Source: Candidimonas humi
GTDB taxonomy: Bacteria > Pseudomonadota > Gammaproteobacteria > Burkholderiales > Burkholderiaceae_B
NCBI RefSeq assembly: GCF_019166065.1
Contig: NZ_JAHTBN010000011.1
Span: 51,718 to 115,717, forward strand
Length of the DNA stretch: 64,000 nt
Reading direction: 5' to 3'
The notes under the pieces were generated by a model. It was given only the letters and a program-made list of their open reading frames with translations, did no database searches and was not told the DNA's origin. The position numbers were made by a program, and so were the translations under genes. Of the stretch, positions 43,411 through 52,982 are shown piece after piece (the first letter of the stretch is position 1; each line of letters begins with the position of its first letter).

Positions 43411-44571
43411 ATGAAAGTCGTCAAAGTCGAATGCCTCGTCGTCCACCCCGGCTGGAGGAAAAACCTGGTCTTCGTCAGGATCGAAACCGAAGACGGCCTG
43501 GTAGGCTGGGGAGAAGCCTATAGCCAGTATGACCGCGACCGGGCCATCGCGGCCCAGGTCGAAGCGCTGGGCCAGTACCTGGTAGGGCGCGACGCCTTCC
43601 ACATCCGCCATTTCGTGCAGATCGCCTTCGACGACTATGCCCAGCGTCGCGCATCGCTGGAATACTGGTGCGCAGTGTCGGGCATCGAACAAGCGCTCTG
43701 GGACCTGGCCGGCAAGGCGACGAACCAGCCGGTCTACAACCTGCTGGGCGGGCCATGCCGCCAGAAGATCCGCGTCTATGCGAACGGCTGGAGCTACAAG
43801 ATGCACAAGCCGGAGGATTTCGCCCGCGCCGCCGAAAAAGTCGTGCGGGCCGGCTTCACTGCCATGAAATTCGACCCCTTGCCGCGCCCCTGGCGCACCT
43901 ACGTGCCCAAGGAACATATCCGGCACGCGGTGCAGGTGCTGCGCGCGGTGCGCGTTGCGGTGGGCCCGGATGTAGACCTGCTGCTGGATATCCACCGGCG
44001 CTTGGCGCCCATGCACGCCATAGCGCTATCCCGCGCCTTGGCCGAGTTCGAGCCCTATTGGTTCGAAGAGCCCTGCCAAGCCGAGAACATGGAAGCACTG
44101 GCCGAGGTGCGCGCCGCCAGCCCCATTCCCGTGGTCAGCGGCGAAGCGCTGTATGGCCGGGCCGACTTCCGCCGCCTGTTCAGGCAACGGGCCGTGGACA
44201 TCATCAACCCCGACGTATCCAACTGCGGCGGCATACTGGAACTGATGCAGATCGCCTCGGCGGCCGAGGTGGAAATGGTCGCGGTATCGCCGCACAACTA
44301 CAACTCCACCACCCTGTCGCTGTCGGCGACCGTGCACGCGGCCGCCTGCATGCCCAACTTCACGCTGACCGAATACTTCCTGCCCTACGAGGAATTCGGC
44401 CACGTCGTGACCCGTAACCCTCTGGTTCCCGTCAATGGCTACATCACCCTGCCGCAAGAGCCCGGCCTGGGGCTGGACGTCATCGAAGAGGCCGTCCGGG
44501 CGCGTCCCGGCCAGGAATACCCGGCACGCACATTCCGCATGAGCGAAGACGAGACCGCGGGCGAATTCTGA
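43411..44571 (+). CDS. Enolase-superfamily (mandelate racemase/MLE) acid-sugar dehydratase
   Basis: The 386-residue protein has the capping domain at the N-terminus and a barrel with metal ligands D193 (LLDIHRR), E219 (WFEEP) and E245 (SGEAL). The general-base histidines are H195 and H295 (SPHNY), and K153 lies in AMKFDP. The DxH plus late His pattern fits the GalD/galactonate and related acid-sugar dehydratases rather than muconate cycloisomerases. The start follows an AAGCCAGGA site. A Bug gene follows at 44631 after 59 bases. Substrate is probably an aldonate or glycarate. Confidence 0.87.
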   Translation: MKVVKVECLVVHPGWRKNLVFVRIETEDGLVGWGEAYSQYDRDRAIAAQVEALGQYLVGRDAFHIRHFVQIAFDDYAQRRASLEYWCAVSGIEQALWDLAGKATNQPVYNLLGGPCRQKIRVYANGWSYKMHKPEDFARAAEKVVRAGFTAMKFDPLPRPWRTYVPKEHIRHAVQVLRAVRVAVGPDVDLLLDIHRRLAPMHAIALSRALAEFEPYWFEEPCQAENMEALAEVRAASPIPVVSGEALYGRADFRRLFRQRAVDIINPDVSNCGGILELMQIASAAEVEMVAVSPHNYNSTTLSLSATVHAAACMPNFTLTEYFLPYEEFGHVVTRNPLVPVNGYITLPQEPGLGLDVIEEAVRARPGQEYPARTFRMSEDETAGEF

Positions 44572-44630
44572 ATCCTGGCGCCGTGCGGCCACACGAACAC
44601 GGGATCAACCCCATCCGCGAGGAGACAAAC

Positions 44631-45596
44631 ATGAAATATTTCCGTGCTGCCCTTACCCGATTACTGTTGCTGGCCACCGCACTGTTGATCTACAGCACCC
44701 CCAGCTATGCCCGCTATCCCGATCGGCCCATACACTTCATCTGCACCTCGGCCGCCGGCTCGCCCCTGGACCTCATGATGCGCACACTGGCCAAGTTCAT
44801 GGGCGACGAACTGAAACAGACCGTCATCGTCGAGAACAAGCCGGGCGGCACCGGCGCCGTGGGCATGGCCGCGGCGATGAGCATGCCGGCCGACGGCTAC
44901 ACCGTGGTCTCGGCTACCGGCTCCACCTCTTTCCTCATGGCCGAGGGCAAATCCAAGTTCACTCCCCGCGACTTTATTTTCATCCGGGGCCTGCAGGCAG
45001 AACCTTCGGCCATCGTCGTCCGTAAAGACAGCAGGTTCCACAACTTGGCGCAATTGGTGAAGGCGCTGCGCAATCCGTCCAGCAAGGTCAATGTGGGGGG
45101 CTACGCGGCGGCCGGCTTCCACCAGTTCGTCTTCTACAAGCTGCAACAGGCCGCGGGATTCAAGAGCGTCTGGATTCCCTTTCAAGGCGGCAACCAGGCC
45201 GTGCTCGCCCTGATGGGCGGAGTCCTGGACGCCGCCGTCATCACGCCCAGTTCGGCGCTGGCCCAGTTGCGCAACGGCGACCTGCGCCTGCTGGCCATCA
45301 GCACGCCGCGGCGCGACGATTACTTTCCCGATGTCCCGACCTTCAAGGAGCAGGGATACGACGTAGTCGAAACCCTGTGGCGCGGCGTCATGGTCAAGGC
45401 CGGGACGCCCAAGCCCGTGATCGACAGGCTCACCTCGGCCATGGACAAGGTCGAAGCCAACCCAGCCTGGAAGGCCTTCATGAAGAGCAACGTCCAATCG
45501 CCGCTGCACCTGAGCGTGGACCAGATGCAGCACCATGTCGCCGAGGAAGTCGCTTCGCGGCGCAAGTTCCTGAAGGATATCGGGCTGGAGAAGTAA
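44631..45596 (+). CDS. Bug-type solute receptor with an altered ligand loop
   Basis: The 321-residue protein has a signal peptide ending near SYAR (about residue 27). The usual VPFxxGGxxD loop reads FICTSAAGSPLDLM instead, so one glycine of the pair and the proline are lost, while the Asp is kept. The next motif, VENKPGGTGAVGMA, is normal. A changed loop should alter ligand preference. It follows the acid-sugar dehydratase gene and is probably co-transcribed with it under the LysR protein at 42309. Confidence 0.9.
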   Translation: MKYFRAALTRLLLLATALLIYSTPSYARYPDRPIHFICTSAAGSPLDLMMRTLAKFMGDELKQTVIVENKPGGTGAVGMAAAMSMPADGYTVVSATGSTSFLMAEGKSKFTPRDFIFIRGLQAEPSAIVVRKDSRFHNLAQLVKALRNPSSKVNVGGYAAAGFHQFVFYKLQQAAGFKSVWIPFQGGNQAVLALMGGVLDAAVITPSSALAQLRNGDLRLLAISTPRRDDYFPDVPTFKEQGYDVVETLWRGVMVKAGTPKPVIDRLTSAMDKVEANPAWKAFMKSNVQSPLHLSVDQMQHHVAEEVASRRKFLKDIGLEK

Positions 45597-45730
45597 ATCG
45601 AATCCCGGGCCGGCACCAAGGGCCAAGGATCAAGCCGCGCCCGGGATCATGTCGGCTCGGCGCGTAGCAGGCGAATGTGGCCTCGTGGCGGCGGCACCCT
45701 GCGCCGCGCCACCGCACACCATAACGGCGC

Positions 45731-47116
45731 TCAAGCCGGCATCGGAAACCCCGGCTGCGCCTCCAGCTTGGCCAGCCTGGCGTACCAGCCGGCCGCCGGC
45801 TCCGCACCGAGGGCGGAGTGTGTCAGCAGCAGGAAGCGATGCTCCAGTTCGTCGTCCGACAAGGGCGTGCCGGGCATGCCCTTGAAGCCTTCGGCCTGGG
45901 CCTGCAGGCGGCGGCCGTCGCGTAGTTCGATAGCGATGCGGGCGCTCCAGGCCGTGGGCAGGTCCGTGGCGCTGCGCAGCTCGAGTTGCCGGCACAGCCG
46001 GGCTATGCCCGGGTCGCGCAAGGCGGACTCGTCGAAGGAATCGGGGTTCTCGGGGTCGCGATACAGCGCCAGGGCCGCGCAGAACGGCACGCTGTACTGC
46101 GCCTTCATGACATCGCCCGGTTCGCGTATGTCGTGGTGGCTGGCCACTTTGGGACTGCATTCGAGTTCCAGGCGCGCCACGTCCTCGCCGCCGAAGCCGT
46201 GCTCGGCCATGAGCCCGCGCAGGCACTGCATGGTGGGCTGGGCGGTGACATGGCAGGGATAGCGCTTGATGCAGATCTTGAGGGTTTCCCAGTTGCTGCC
46301 CAGGCCGTCGGTCAATAGCGCCGGCGCGGCCTCGCGGCAATAGGCGTCCAGGAAGCCGTAGCGGCCTTCGAAGATGGTTTCGGGCCCGCCATAGCCTTCC
46401 GAGGCCAGGCGCGCCGCGACGATGCCGGCCTCGCTGGCCCGGCCCATGTGCAGGCGCTTGACCGTGGCGCCGCGGCGCGCCTTGGTGAAGGCCAGCAGGC
46501 CGCCCGACATCGAGCCCGCGATGCCCAGGGCATGCGCCAGTTGTTCGGCGTCGAGCCCATAGATCAGGCCGGCGGCGACGGCCGCGCCATAAGGCCCGGT
46601 CAGGCCCGGCGCATGAAAGCCCAGGGCCTCGCTGCTGTGGCGGCTGGCCGCGCCGATGCGGAACAGCACTTCGCAGGCCGCGACGAAGGCCAGCAAGGCG
46701 CGCTCGCCGCTCGCGCCGGTTTCCTGGCAGGCAGCGGCCAGCGCCGGCACCAGCACCGCGCCGGGATGCACGCCCGCCCCCGGGAAGCGCAGGCTGTCCT
46801 GCTCGAAGGCATGGGCCGAGCAGGCGTTGGCGAAAGCGGCGGCCGGGGCCGCGACGCCCGGCGCCGACCCGGAAGGCCCACTATCCAGTAATGTGCAGGG
46901 CCCCTGTCCGCCGTAGCGGCGCGCATAGGCGGCCGTCGCCGCGCTCCAGGGAAACCGGCTGCCGTAGACGGCGCAGGCCAGCGCATCGGCAATGCAGGCC
47001 CGCGCGCGCGCTCGGACTTCGGCAGGGACGTCCGCCAGTCGCAAGCCGGCGGCGAAGCGCGCCAGTCGCAGGGCGGCGGTATCGTCTTTTTCGGTGTTCG
47101 ATGCGGCAGTGCTCAA
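45731..47116 (-). CDS. MmgE/PrpD family protein, paralogue 1
   Basis: The 461-residue protein is a full-length MmgE/PrpD member. It begins with the ADVPAEVRARARACIADALACAVYG-type helix pair, has the conserved FEQDSLRFPGAGVHPGAVL segment (residues about 110-128) and the later IKRYPCHVTAQPTMQ motif. The family holds 2-methylcitrate dehydratase, cis-aconitate decarboxylase and iminodisuccinate epimerase, so it acts on tri- or dicarboxylates. It sits 113 bases downstream of paralogue 2 on the same strand and converges with the Bug gene at 44631. Confidence 0.87.
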   Translation of the reverse strand: MSTAASNTEKDDTAALRLARFAAGLRLADVPAEVRARARACIADALACAVYGSRFPWSAATAAYARRYGGQGPCTLLDSGPSGSAPGVAAPAAAFANACSAHAFEQDSLRFPGAGVHPGAVLVPALAAACQETGASGERALLAFVAACEVLFRIGAASRHSSEALGFHAPGLTGPYGAAVAAGLIYGLDAEQLAHALGIAGSMSGGLLAFTKARRGATVKRLHMGRASEAGIVAARLASEGYGGPETIFEGRYGFLDAYCREAAPALLTDGLGSNWETLKICIKRYPCHVTAQPTMQCLRGLMAEHGFGGEDVARLELECSPKVASHHDIREPGDVMKAQYSVPFCAALALYRDPENPDSFDESALRDPGIARLCRQLELRSATDLPTAWSARIAIELRDGRRLQAQAEGFKGMPGTPLSDDELEHRFLLLTHSALGAEPAAGWYARLAKLEAQPGFPMPA

Positions 47117-47228
47117 GCAAGAGCCCTCCTTTTAATGGACAGCAGGCTTTAATGGACAGCAAGCCGAAATATCGAAGCGGGGGCCATGACGCGCCCGCGG
47201 GCACGTGCATGATCCCGCGGATTCGGCG

Positions 47229-48632
47229 TCAACGCCCGGCCAGCAGCCCTGCCAGTTCGCCCGCGTCGGCCTGGCGCTCCAGGTTCAGCATCCAGTCGCG
47301 GATGCGCTCGACCCGGTCTTGCGGCAGCACATGCGAGGCCAGCTTGTCGAATTTCTCGACCACGTCGGCCTGGCTGGCGAAATTCCTCTCGTTGCCGCGG
47401 CCGGCCTCGACCGTGCTCTCGAGCCGCGCGCCGTCCTTGAAGAACACCTCGACCCGCACCATGTGGCGGTACTTGGAGCCCTTGGACGTGATCTCGGCAT
47501 CGTGCATGACCTGCACTTTTTCCGCCACGCGCATGCGCTCGGGATCGGCCACCTTGTCTTCGGTGAACTGGTCGACGAAGCAGTCCCCGTCCAGCAGCCA
47601 GGTGGCCACGCAATACGGCAGGTTGAGCTGCGCCGAAGTCAGGCCCTGGGGCTCGTACTTCCAGCCTACATGGTCCATGGTGACCTGCGAGCCGTGCACC
47701 ACGATCTTCTCGATGTCGGCCTCGCCGAAGGGGCGCTGCGCCTGGATGTTGCGCACCGCGTCGAGCGTGCTGTGATTGCTGCCCACGCAGGAATAGAACT
47801 TGAGCGCAACGCCCATGGTCTGCCAGGTCTGGCCCAGGCCGGCGGTCAGTTCGTCCAGCTTGTAGCGGTCGTGCGAACGCGAGAACGTGCTGCAGAAGCC
47901 GCCGTACTCGCTTTCCAGCACATTGACGATGCCGGTAAAGCCCTGCTCGGCCAGCAGCGCGCCGTACAGGCCGCTTTGCGATGCGCGCCCGGCGTGCATA
48001 CGCTTGACCATCGCACCGTACTGCGCCGCCATCAGGCCGCTGGACTGCGTGCCGGCGATGCCCAGCGCGTGCACCGTGCGCTCGGCGTCCAGCCCCAGGC
48101 CGCGCGCGGCGCCGGCCGCCGCCGAGAACACGCCCAGCGTGGCGCCGGAATGCCAGCCCTGGGCAATGTGTTCCGGCCCCATGCACAGCCCCACCCTGGG
48201 GCCGATTTCATAGCCCGCCACGGCCGCGGCCAGGAATTCGCGCCCGTCCATTTTGCGGTGCCCCTCGGCGATGGCCACCAGTGCCGGCAGCACTACTGCA
48301 CCCACGTGCAGCACGCCCTGGCGGTGCACGTCGTCCAGTTCGAAGGACTGCACCTGCGTGCCGTTGGCCAGCGCCGCATGGGGCGAAGACAGTTTCAGGC
48401 CGGTGCCCCAGACCACGTGCCGGGCTGTGGAATCGACCGCCCCCAGCGTTTTTTGCATGATGCGCGTCCACGGCAGATCGGCGCCGTAAAGAGCGCAGCC
48501 CAGGGAGTCGAGCATCAGCAGCTTGATGCGGTCCAGCACCTGCGACGGTATGGCTTCGTAGTGCAGGCCGGAAACGAATTCGGCAATGCCGCGGGTGTAG
48601 GGATTGGCGGAAATCGAAGTATGTGCAGTCAT
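47229..48632 (-). CDS. MmgE/PrpD family protein, paralogue 2
   Basis: The 467-residue protein opens with LDRIKLLMLDSLGCALYGADLP and has the family core FELDDVHRQGVLHVGAVVLPAL and LKFYSCVGSNHSTLDAV. Its sequence differs clearly from paralogues 1 and 3. The ATG at 48632 was chosen as family similarity starts there. It is transcribed away from the Bug gene at 48889 across 256 bases containing the repeats at 48733-48794. Together with paralogue 1 it forms a leftward pair. Confidence 0.88.
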   Translation of the reverse strand: MTAHTSISANPYTRGIAEFVSGLHYEAIPSQVLDRIKLLMLDSLGCALYGADLPWTRIMQKTLGAVDSTARHVVWGTGLKLSSPHAALANGTQVQSFELDDVHRQGVLHVGAVVLPALVAIAEGHRKMDGREFLAAAVAGYEIGPRVGLCMGPEHIAQGWHSGATLGVFSAAAGAARGLGLDAERTVHALGIAGTQSSGLMAAQYGAMVKRMHAGRASQSGLYGALLAEQGFTGIVNVLESEYGGFCSTFSRSHDRYKLDELTAGLGQTWQTMGVALKFYSCVGSNHSTLDAVRNIQAQRPFGEADIEKIVVHGSQVTMDHVGWKYEPQGLTSAQLNLPYCVATWLLDGDCFVDQFTEDKVADPERMRVAEKVQVMHDAEITSKGSKYRHMVRVEVFFKDGARLESTVEAGRGNERNFASQADVVEKFDKLASHVLPQDRVERIRDWMLNLERQADAGELAGLLAGR

Positions 48633-48732
48633 GGCTCGGTCGGGAATTGAGGGATTTGCCCGGGGAATAAAAAAACGGACGGGCCGCGCCCGGCCCACAT
48701 CGGCGTACGCATGCAACTGCCGATTCTCGCGC

Positions 48733-48794
48733 AAACAGTATGGGCCCGGCTCGCCGGAATAGGCTCGCTTCAAAACAGTATACTATGGTATTCT
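48733..48794. promoter_or_regulatory. Divergent control region with repeated AAACAGTAT and an inverted repeat
   Basis: AAACAGTAT occurs at 48733-48741 and 48773-48781. The second copy runs into AGTATAC (48777-48783), which faces GTATTCT (48788-48794) across four bases with six of seven positions paired. It also contains the perfect 8-base palindrome AGTATACT. This is a candidate site for the GntR protein at 52983-53705. Confidence 0.45.
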
Positions 48795-48888
48795 ATTTTT
48801 CAGCGAACCCGCAGCAAGGCATTCGAATGTCGCCAGGGCCATTGCCCGCGCAACGGGGTTCGCCAGGCATATAGAGGAGACCAAGCCT

Positions 48889-49899
48889 ATGAATCAGAGC
48901 CGCAGACAGTTCAACCGCCTCGGCATGGGCCTGGGCATGCTGGCCGGCGCCGCGCCGGCCGCATTCGCCCGCGCCGCCGACGCCGCAGCGCACTACCCTT
49001 CGCACCCGGTACGTTTGGTGATCCCTTTCGCGCCCGGCGGGGGCACCGACATCATCGGCAGGGCCGTGGCGCAAAAACTGTCCGAGACCTGGAAGCAATC
49101 GATCATTCCCGAGAACCGCCCCGGCGCCAACAGCACCATAGGCCTGGCGCTCATCGCCAAGTCCGAGCCGGACGGCTATTCGCTGGGCATGATCACCGCC
49201 AGCGCCACCGTCAACGTCACCCTGCAGGGCCACCAGTTGCCCTACGATCTGCTGCGCGACTTCGCGCCCATCACGCAGATCACCGCGCAGCCCTATCTGC
49301 TGGTGGTCAACCCCAAGCTGCCGGTCAAGAACGTCGCCGACCTGATCGCCCTGGCCCGCCAGCGCGCCGCGCAAAAGGCCAAGCCGCTGACCTACGGCTC
49401 TTCCGGCATAGGCGGCCTGAGCCACCTGTCGGGGGCCTTGTTCTCGTCGATGGCGAAGATCCCGCTTACCCATGTGCCGTACAAAGGCGGCTCGCCCGCC
49501 ATGACCGCAGTGGTCAGCGGCGAAATCGACATGCTGTTCAGCACGCGGCTGCAGGCCAATGCCATGCTGCACGCGGGGCGCCTGCGCCCGCTGGCGGTGT
49601 CCACGGCCAAGCGCTCGGCCGCATCGCCCGAACTGCCGACCATGAGCCAGGCCGGCGTGCCGGGCTTCGAAGTCACGGACTGGTACGGCATGCTGGCCCC
49701 GGCCCATACCCCCGCCGCCATCGTCGAGAAAATCAACCACCAGATCGTGCGCACGCTGAAGCTGCCCGATATTGCCGCGCGCATGAGCACCGACGGCTCT
49801 GAGCCCGTGGGCAGCAGTCCGGCCCAATTCGCGACCCATATCCGCACCCAGGTCGAGAAATGGCGCAAGCTCATCACCCAGCTGGGGATCCACACATGA
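48889..49899 (+). CDS. Bug-type solute receptor (TctC family) with twin-arginine signal
   Basis: The 336-residue protein starts MNQSRRQFNRLG, a good twin-arginine signal pattern (R5-R6-Q-F) before a hydrophobic stretch cut near AFARAAD. The Bug motifs are PFAPGGGTDIIGRAV and PENRPGANSTIGLA. Its stop codon overlaps the start of MmgE/PrpD paralogue 3 as ATGA, so they are coupled. It leads a rightward set of receptor, MmgE/PrpD, TcuA-like flavoprotein and GntR, which suggests uptake and oxidation of an unusual tri- or dicarboxylate. Confidence 0.92.
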   Translation: MNQSRRQFNRLGMGLGMLAGAAPAAFARAADAAAHYPSHPVRLVIPFAPGGGTDIIGRAVAQKLSETWKQSIIPENRPGANSTIGLALIAKSEPDGYSLGMITASATVNVTLQGHQLPYDLLRDFAPITQITAQPYLLVVNPKLPVKNVADLIALARQRAAQKAKPLTYGSSGIGGLSHLSGALFSSMAKIPLTHVPYKGGSPAMTAVVSGEIDMLFSTRLQANAMLHAGRLRPLAVSTAKRSAASPELPTMSQAGVPGFEVTDWYGMLAPAHTPAAIVEKINHQIVRTLKLPDIAARMSTDGSEPVGSSPAQFATHIRTQVEKWRKLITQLGIHT

Positions 49900-51344
49900 C
49901 AGTCATGGACCAAGAACGCGGCACGGAAAGCGCGCCGCAGGAAAGCGGCGTGCAGCCTGCCGGCCTGGCGCGCGAACTGGGCGAGCGCATCGCCGCCTTC
50001 CCCGCGCGGCCGCTGCCCGTAGCAGCGTTGCACTGGGCCGGCACAGGCCTGCTCGACACGCTGGGCGTCACCCTGGCCGGCAGCCACGAGCCGGCCGCCG
50101 CGCTGGCCGAAAAATCGCTGGAAGGCGCCAGCGGCCCGGCCCTGGTGCTGGGCACGCCGCGCCGCACCGCGACGCTGGACGCAGCGCTGATCAACGGCGC
50201 CGCTTCGCACGCGCTGGATTTCGACGATTGCAACAACACCATGGGCGGCCACCCTTCCGCGCCGGTGTTGTCGGCGCTATTGCCCCTGGCCGAACAGCTC
50301 GGCAGCTCGGGCCTGGAATTCGCCCATGCCTATATAGTCGGCTTCGAGACCGAGACCAAGCTGGGCCTGGCCGTCAATTTTCACCACTACACCAAGGGCT
50401 GGCACCCCACCGCCACGCTGGGCGCCTTCGGCGCCGCGGCCGCCTGCGCCCGGCTGCTGCGCCTGGACGGCGAAAGAACCGCGACGGCGCTGGCGCTGGC
50501 GGCCTCTTTCGCATCAGGCATCAAGGCCAACTTCGGCACCATGACCAAGCCGCTGCACGTAGGCCATTGCGCGCGCAACGGCCTGTACGCGGCGCGCCTG
50601 GCGGCCAGCGGCTATACCGCCAACACCGACACCGTGTTCGAGCACAAGCAGGGCTTTCTCGACGTGTTCAACGGCCCCGGCACCTATGACACCGAACGCG
50701 CGCTGCAAGCCTGGGCCGATCCGCTGGACATCATCGAACCCGGCATCGCCATCAAGCAATACCCGTGCTGCGGCAGCACTCACCCCGCCATCGACGCCAT
50801 GCTGGAACTGGTCGGCCGCCACAAGCTGGCGCCCGAAGCCGTGGCCCGCGTGGATGCCGCCATACACAGCCGCCGCCTGCAGCACACCAACCGTCCCGAC
50901 CCCGCCAGCGAACTGGACGCCAAGTTCAGCCTGCAATATGTGCTGGCGCGCGCGCTGGCCGACGGCCATATCGGCGTCGCTGACTTCAAGGACGGCGCAT
51001 ACCTGCAGCCGCGGGTGCGCGCGCTGCTGCCGCGCATCCACGTCCAGGCCTACGACCATACAGGCGTGGGCGGATTCGCGCCCGCCAATCATTTCGGCGG
51101 CTGGGTCCAGGTCACCCTCGCCGACGGCCGCAAGCTGGCCGCGCAAGTCGACCAGCCCCTGGGCCGCACCTCGGCCAATCCGCTGCCCGCCGAGCGCCTG
51201 CGCGAGAAATTCCGCCTGTGCGCGGACGGCGTGCTGCGCGCGCAAGCCGTGGCCGGCATTGTCCAGGCGATCGAGCATTTTCACACCCTGCCCCGCATGG
51301 GCGAGATCACCGCGCTGATAGCCGGCGCAACTATAGAAATATGA
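49896..51344 (+). CDS. MmgE/PrpD family protein, paralogue 3
   Basis: The 482-residue protein has the family core HALDFDDCNNTMGGHPSAP (around residues 107-125, including the conserved Asp-Asp) and IKQYPCCGSTHPAIDAM near 286-302. An extra N-terminal stretch of about 30 residues precedes the first helix. The ATG at 49896 overlaps the Bug stop by four bases and gives the right frame; the open frame continues slightly upstream. It is followed ten bases later by the TcuA-like gene. Confidence 0.88.
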   Translation: MTVMDQERGTESAPQESGVQPAGLARELGERIAAFPARPLPVAALHWAGTGLLDTLGVTLAGSHEPAAALAEKSLEGASGPALVLGTPRRTATLDAALINGAASHALDFDDCNNTMGGHPSAPVLSALLPLAEQLGSSGLEFAHAYIVGFETETKLGLAVNFHHYTKGWHPTATLGAFGAAAACARLLRLDGERTATALALAASFASGIKANFGTMTKPLHVGHCARNGLYAARLAASGYTANTDTVFEHKQGFLDVFNGPGTYDTERALQAWADPLDIIEPGIAIKQYPCCGSTHPAIDAMLELVGRHKLAPEAVARVDAAIHSRRLQHTNRPDPASELDAKFSLQYVLARALADGHIGVADFKDGAYLQPRVRALLPRIHVQAYDHTGVGGFAPANHFGGWVQVTLADGRKLAAQVDQPLGRTSANPLPAERLREKFRLCADGVLRAQAVAGIVQAIEHFHTLPRMGEITALIAGATIEI

Positions 51345-51354
51345 GGGAATTGAA

Positions 51355-52854
51355 TTGGAACAGCAGACTCATCAGTACGACGTGATCGTGGTGGGCAAGG
51401 GCAACGCGGCACTGTGCGCCGCGCTGGCCGCCCGGGACACTGGAGCCCGCGTCGCCATGCTGGAAGCCGCGAACGAAGACGAATCGGGCGGCAACAGCCG
51501 CTTTGCCGGCGGCGTCATGCGCTTCGCGTATTCATCGGTGGACGACCTCAAACAAGTCACCGACCTGACCGATGAAGAAGTCGCCACCAGCGACTTCTTC
51601 ACCAATACCACCGACGAATTCTTCGACGACCTGTTCCGCCTGACCAATTACCGCACCGACCCCCAGCTCTCGGAAATCCTGGTCACGCAAAGCCTGCAGG
51701 CCATGACCTGGCTGCGCTCGAAAGGGGTCAAGTTCGTGCCCAATTACGGCCGCCAATCGGTGCTGGTCGACGGCCGGCGCAAGTTCTTCGGCCGGCTGCC
51801 CATCGAAGTGTCCGGCGGCGGCGCCGGACTGGTGCAATTCCTGGATCGCGCCGCCGCCAAGGCCGGCATCGACATCCACTACAACACGCGGGCCCGCTCG
51901 CTGATCATAGAAGACGAACGCATCGTCGGCCTGCGCGCCAACCAGGCCGGCCGCCCCGTCGTCTTTCGCGCCAAGTCGGTGGTGCTGGCCTGCGGCGGCT
52001 TCGAGGCCAATCCCGAGATGCGCGCCCGCTACCTGGGCACGGGCTGGGAACTGGCCAAGGTGCGCGGCTCGCGCTTCAACCAGGGCGAGGGCTTGAAGAT
52101 GGCGCTGGACGCGGGCGCCGCCCCCTACGGCAACTGGTCGGGCTGCCACGCCACGGGCTGGGACCTGAACGCGCCCGAATTCGGCGACGTCAACGTCGGC
52201 GACCAGTTCCAGAAGCACAGCTACATCTTCGGGCTGCTGATCAATGCCAAGGGCAAGCGCTTCGTGGACGAAGGCCTGGATTTCCACTCGTTCACCTACG
52301 CCAAGTACGGCGGCGAGCTGCTCAAGCAGCCCGGCCAGTTCGCCTGGCAGGTGTTCGACTCCAAGATCAACAAGCTGCTGCGCTCCGAATACCGCGTGAA
52401 GATGATCACCAAAGTCACCGCCGATACGCTGGAAGAGCTGGCCGAACGCCTCGAAGGCGTGGATTCCGGCGCAGCGCTGCAGACCATCAAGGACTACAAC
52501 GCCTCGATACGCAGCGACGTCCCGTTCGATCCAGCCATCAAGGACGGCCGCTGCACGCAGGGCATAGAGCCGCCCAAGTCGAACTGGGCCCAGGCGCTCG
52601 ACACCCCGCCCTACCATGCCTACGCCACCACCTGCGGCATCACCTTCACGTTCGGCGGGCTGCGCATAGATCCGGACAAGGGCCAGGTGCTGGATGTCGA
52701 CCTCGTACCCATGCCCGGCCTGTACTGCGCCGGCGAAATGGTGGGCGGGCTGTTCTATTTCAACTACCCCAGCGGCACCGGCCTGGTCTCGGGCGCGGTG
52801 TTCGGCCGCATCGCCGGGCAAGGGGCCGGGCAGGCGGCCATGGGCGGCGCCTGA
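51355..52854 (+). CDS. FAD-dependent dehydrogenase, TcuA / fumarate-reductase flavoprotein family
   Basis: The 499-residue protein begins with an FAD-binding fold (YDVIVVGKGNAALCAAL; G14-K15-G16). It has the NSRFAGGVMRFAYSS and GGGAGLVQFLDRAA segments and the closing motif FNYPSGTGLVSGAVFGRIAG. This is the pattern of TcuA-like tricarballylate dehydrogenases and related fumarate-reductase flavoproteins, which oxidise or reduce C-C bonds of di- and tricarboxylates. The start is TTG, preceded by GAGGG at normal distance; no in-frame ATG is available before the FAD motif. It is coupled by position to MmgE/PrpD paralogue 3. A TcuB-type membrane partner is not present. Confidence 0.85.
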   Translation: MEQQTHQYDVIVVGKGNAALCAALAARDTGARVAMLEAANEDESGGNSRFAGGVMRFAYSSVDDLKQVTDLTDEEVATSDFFTNTTDEFFDDLFRLTNYRTDPQLSEILVTQSLQAMTWLRSKGVKFVPNYGRQSVLVDGRRKFFGRLPIEVSGGGAGLVQFLDRAAAKAGIDIHYNTRARSLIIEDERIVGLRANQAGRPVVFRAKSVVLACGGFEANPEMRARYLGTGWELAKVRGSRFNQGEGLKMALDAGAAPYGNWSGCHATGWDLNAPEFGDVNVGDQFQKHSYIFGLLINAKGKRFVDEGLDFHSFTYAKYGGELLKQPGQFAWQVFDSKINKLLRSEYRVKMITKVTADTLEELAERLEGVDSGAALQTIKDYNASIRSDVPFDPAIKDGRCTQGIEPPKSNWAQALDTPPYHAYATTCGITFTFGGLRIDPDKGQVLDVDLVPMPGLYCAGEMVGGLFYFNYPSGTGLVSGAVFGRIAGQGAGQAAMGGA

Positions 52855-52905
52855 TACGGATTTGCGATACGCAGGGAGGCCGCGGCGCCGGGGCGGCGTA
52901 AAATA

Positions 52906-52954
52906 CCAGTGCCGGGACGACGCAGCGGCCGCCGCGGGTTCGTGCCGGCACTGG
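52906..52954. repeat. Long inverted repeat before the GntR gene
   Basis: CCAGTGCCGGGACGA (52906-52920) and TCGTGCCGGCACTGG (52940-52954) pair at 14 of 15 positions, with a GC-rich 19-base loop. It lies between the TcuA-like stop and the GntR start. No T-run follows. It may act as an attenuator, processing site or protein-binding site. Confidence 0.5.
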
Positions 52955-52982
52955 CCCTGATCAATAACGCGGATCCATATCA

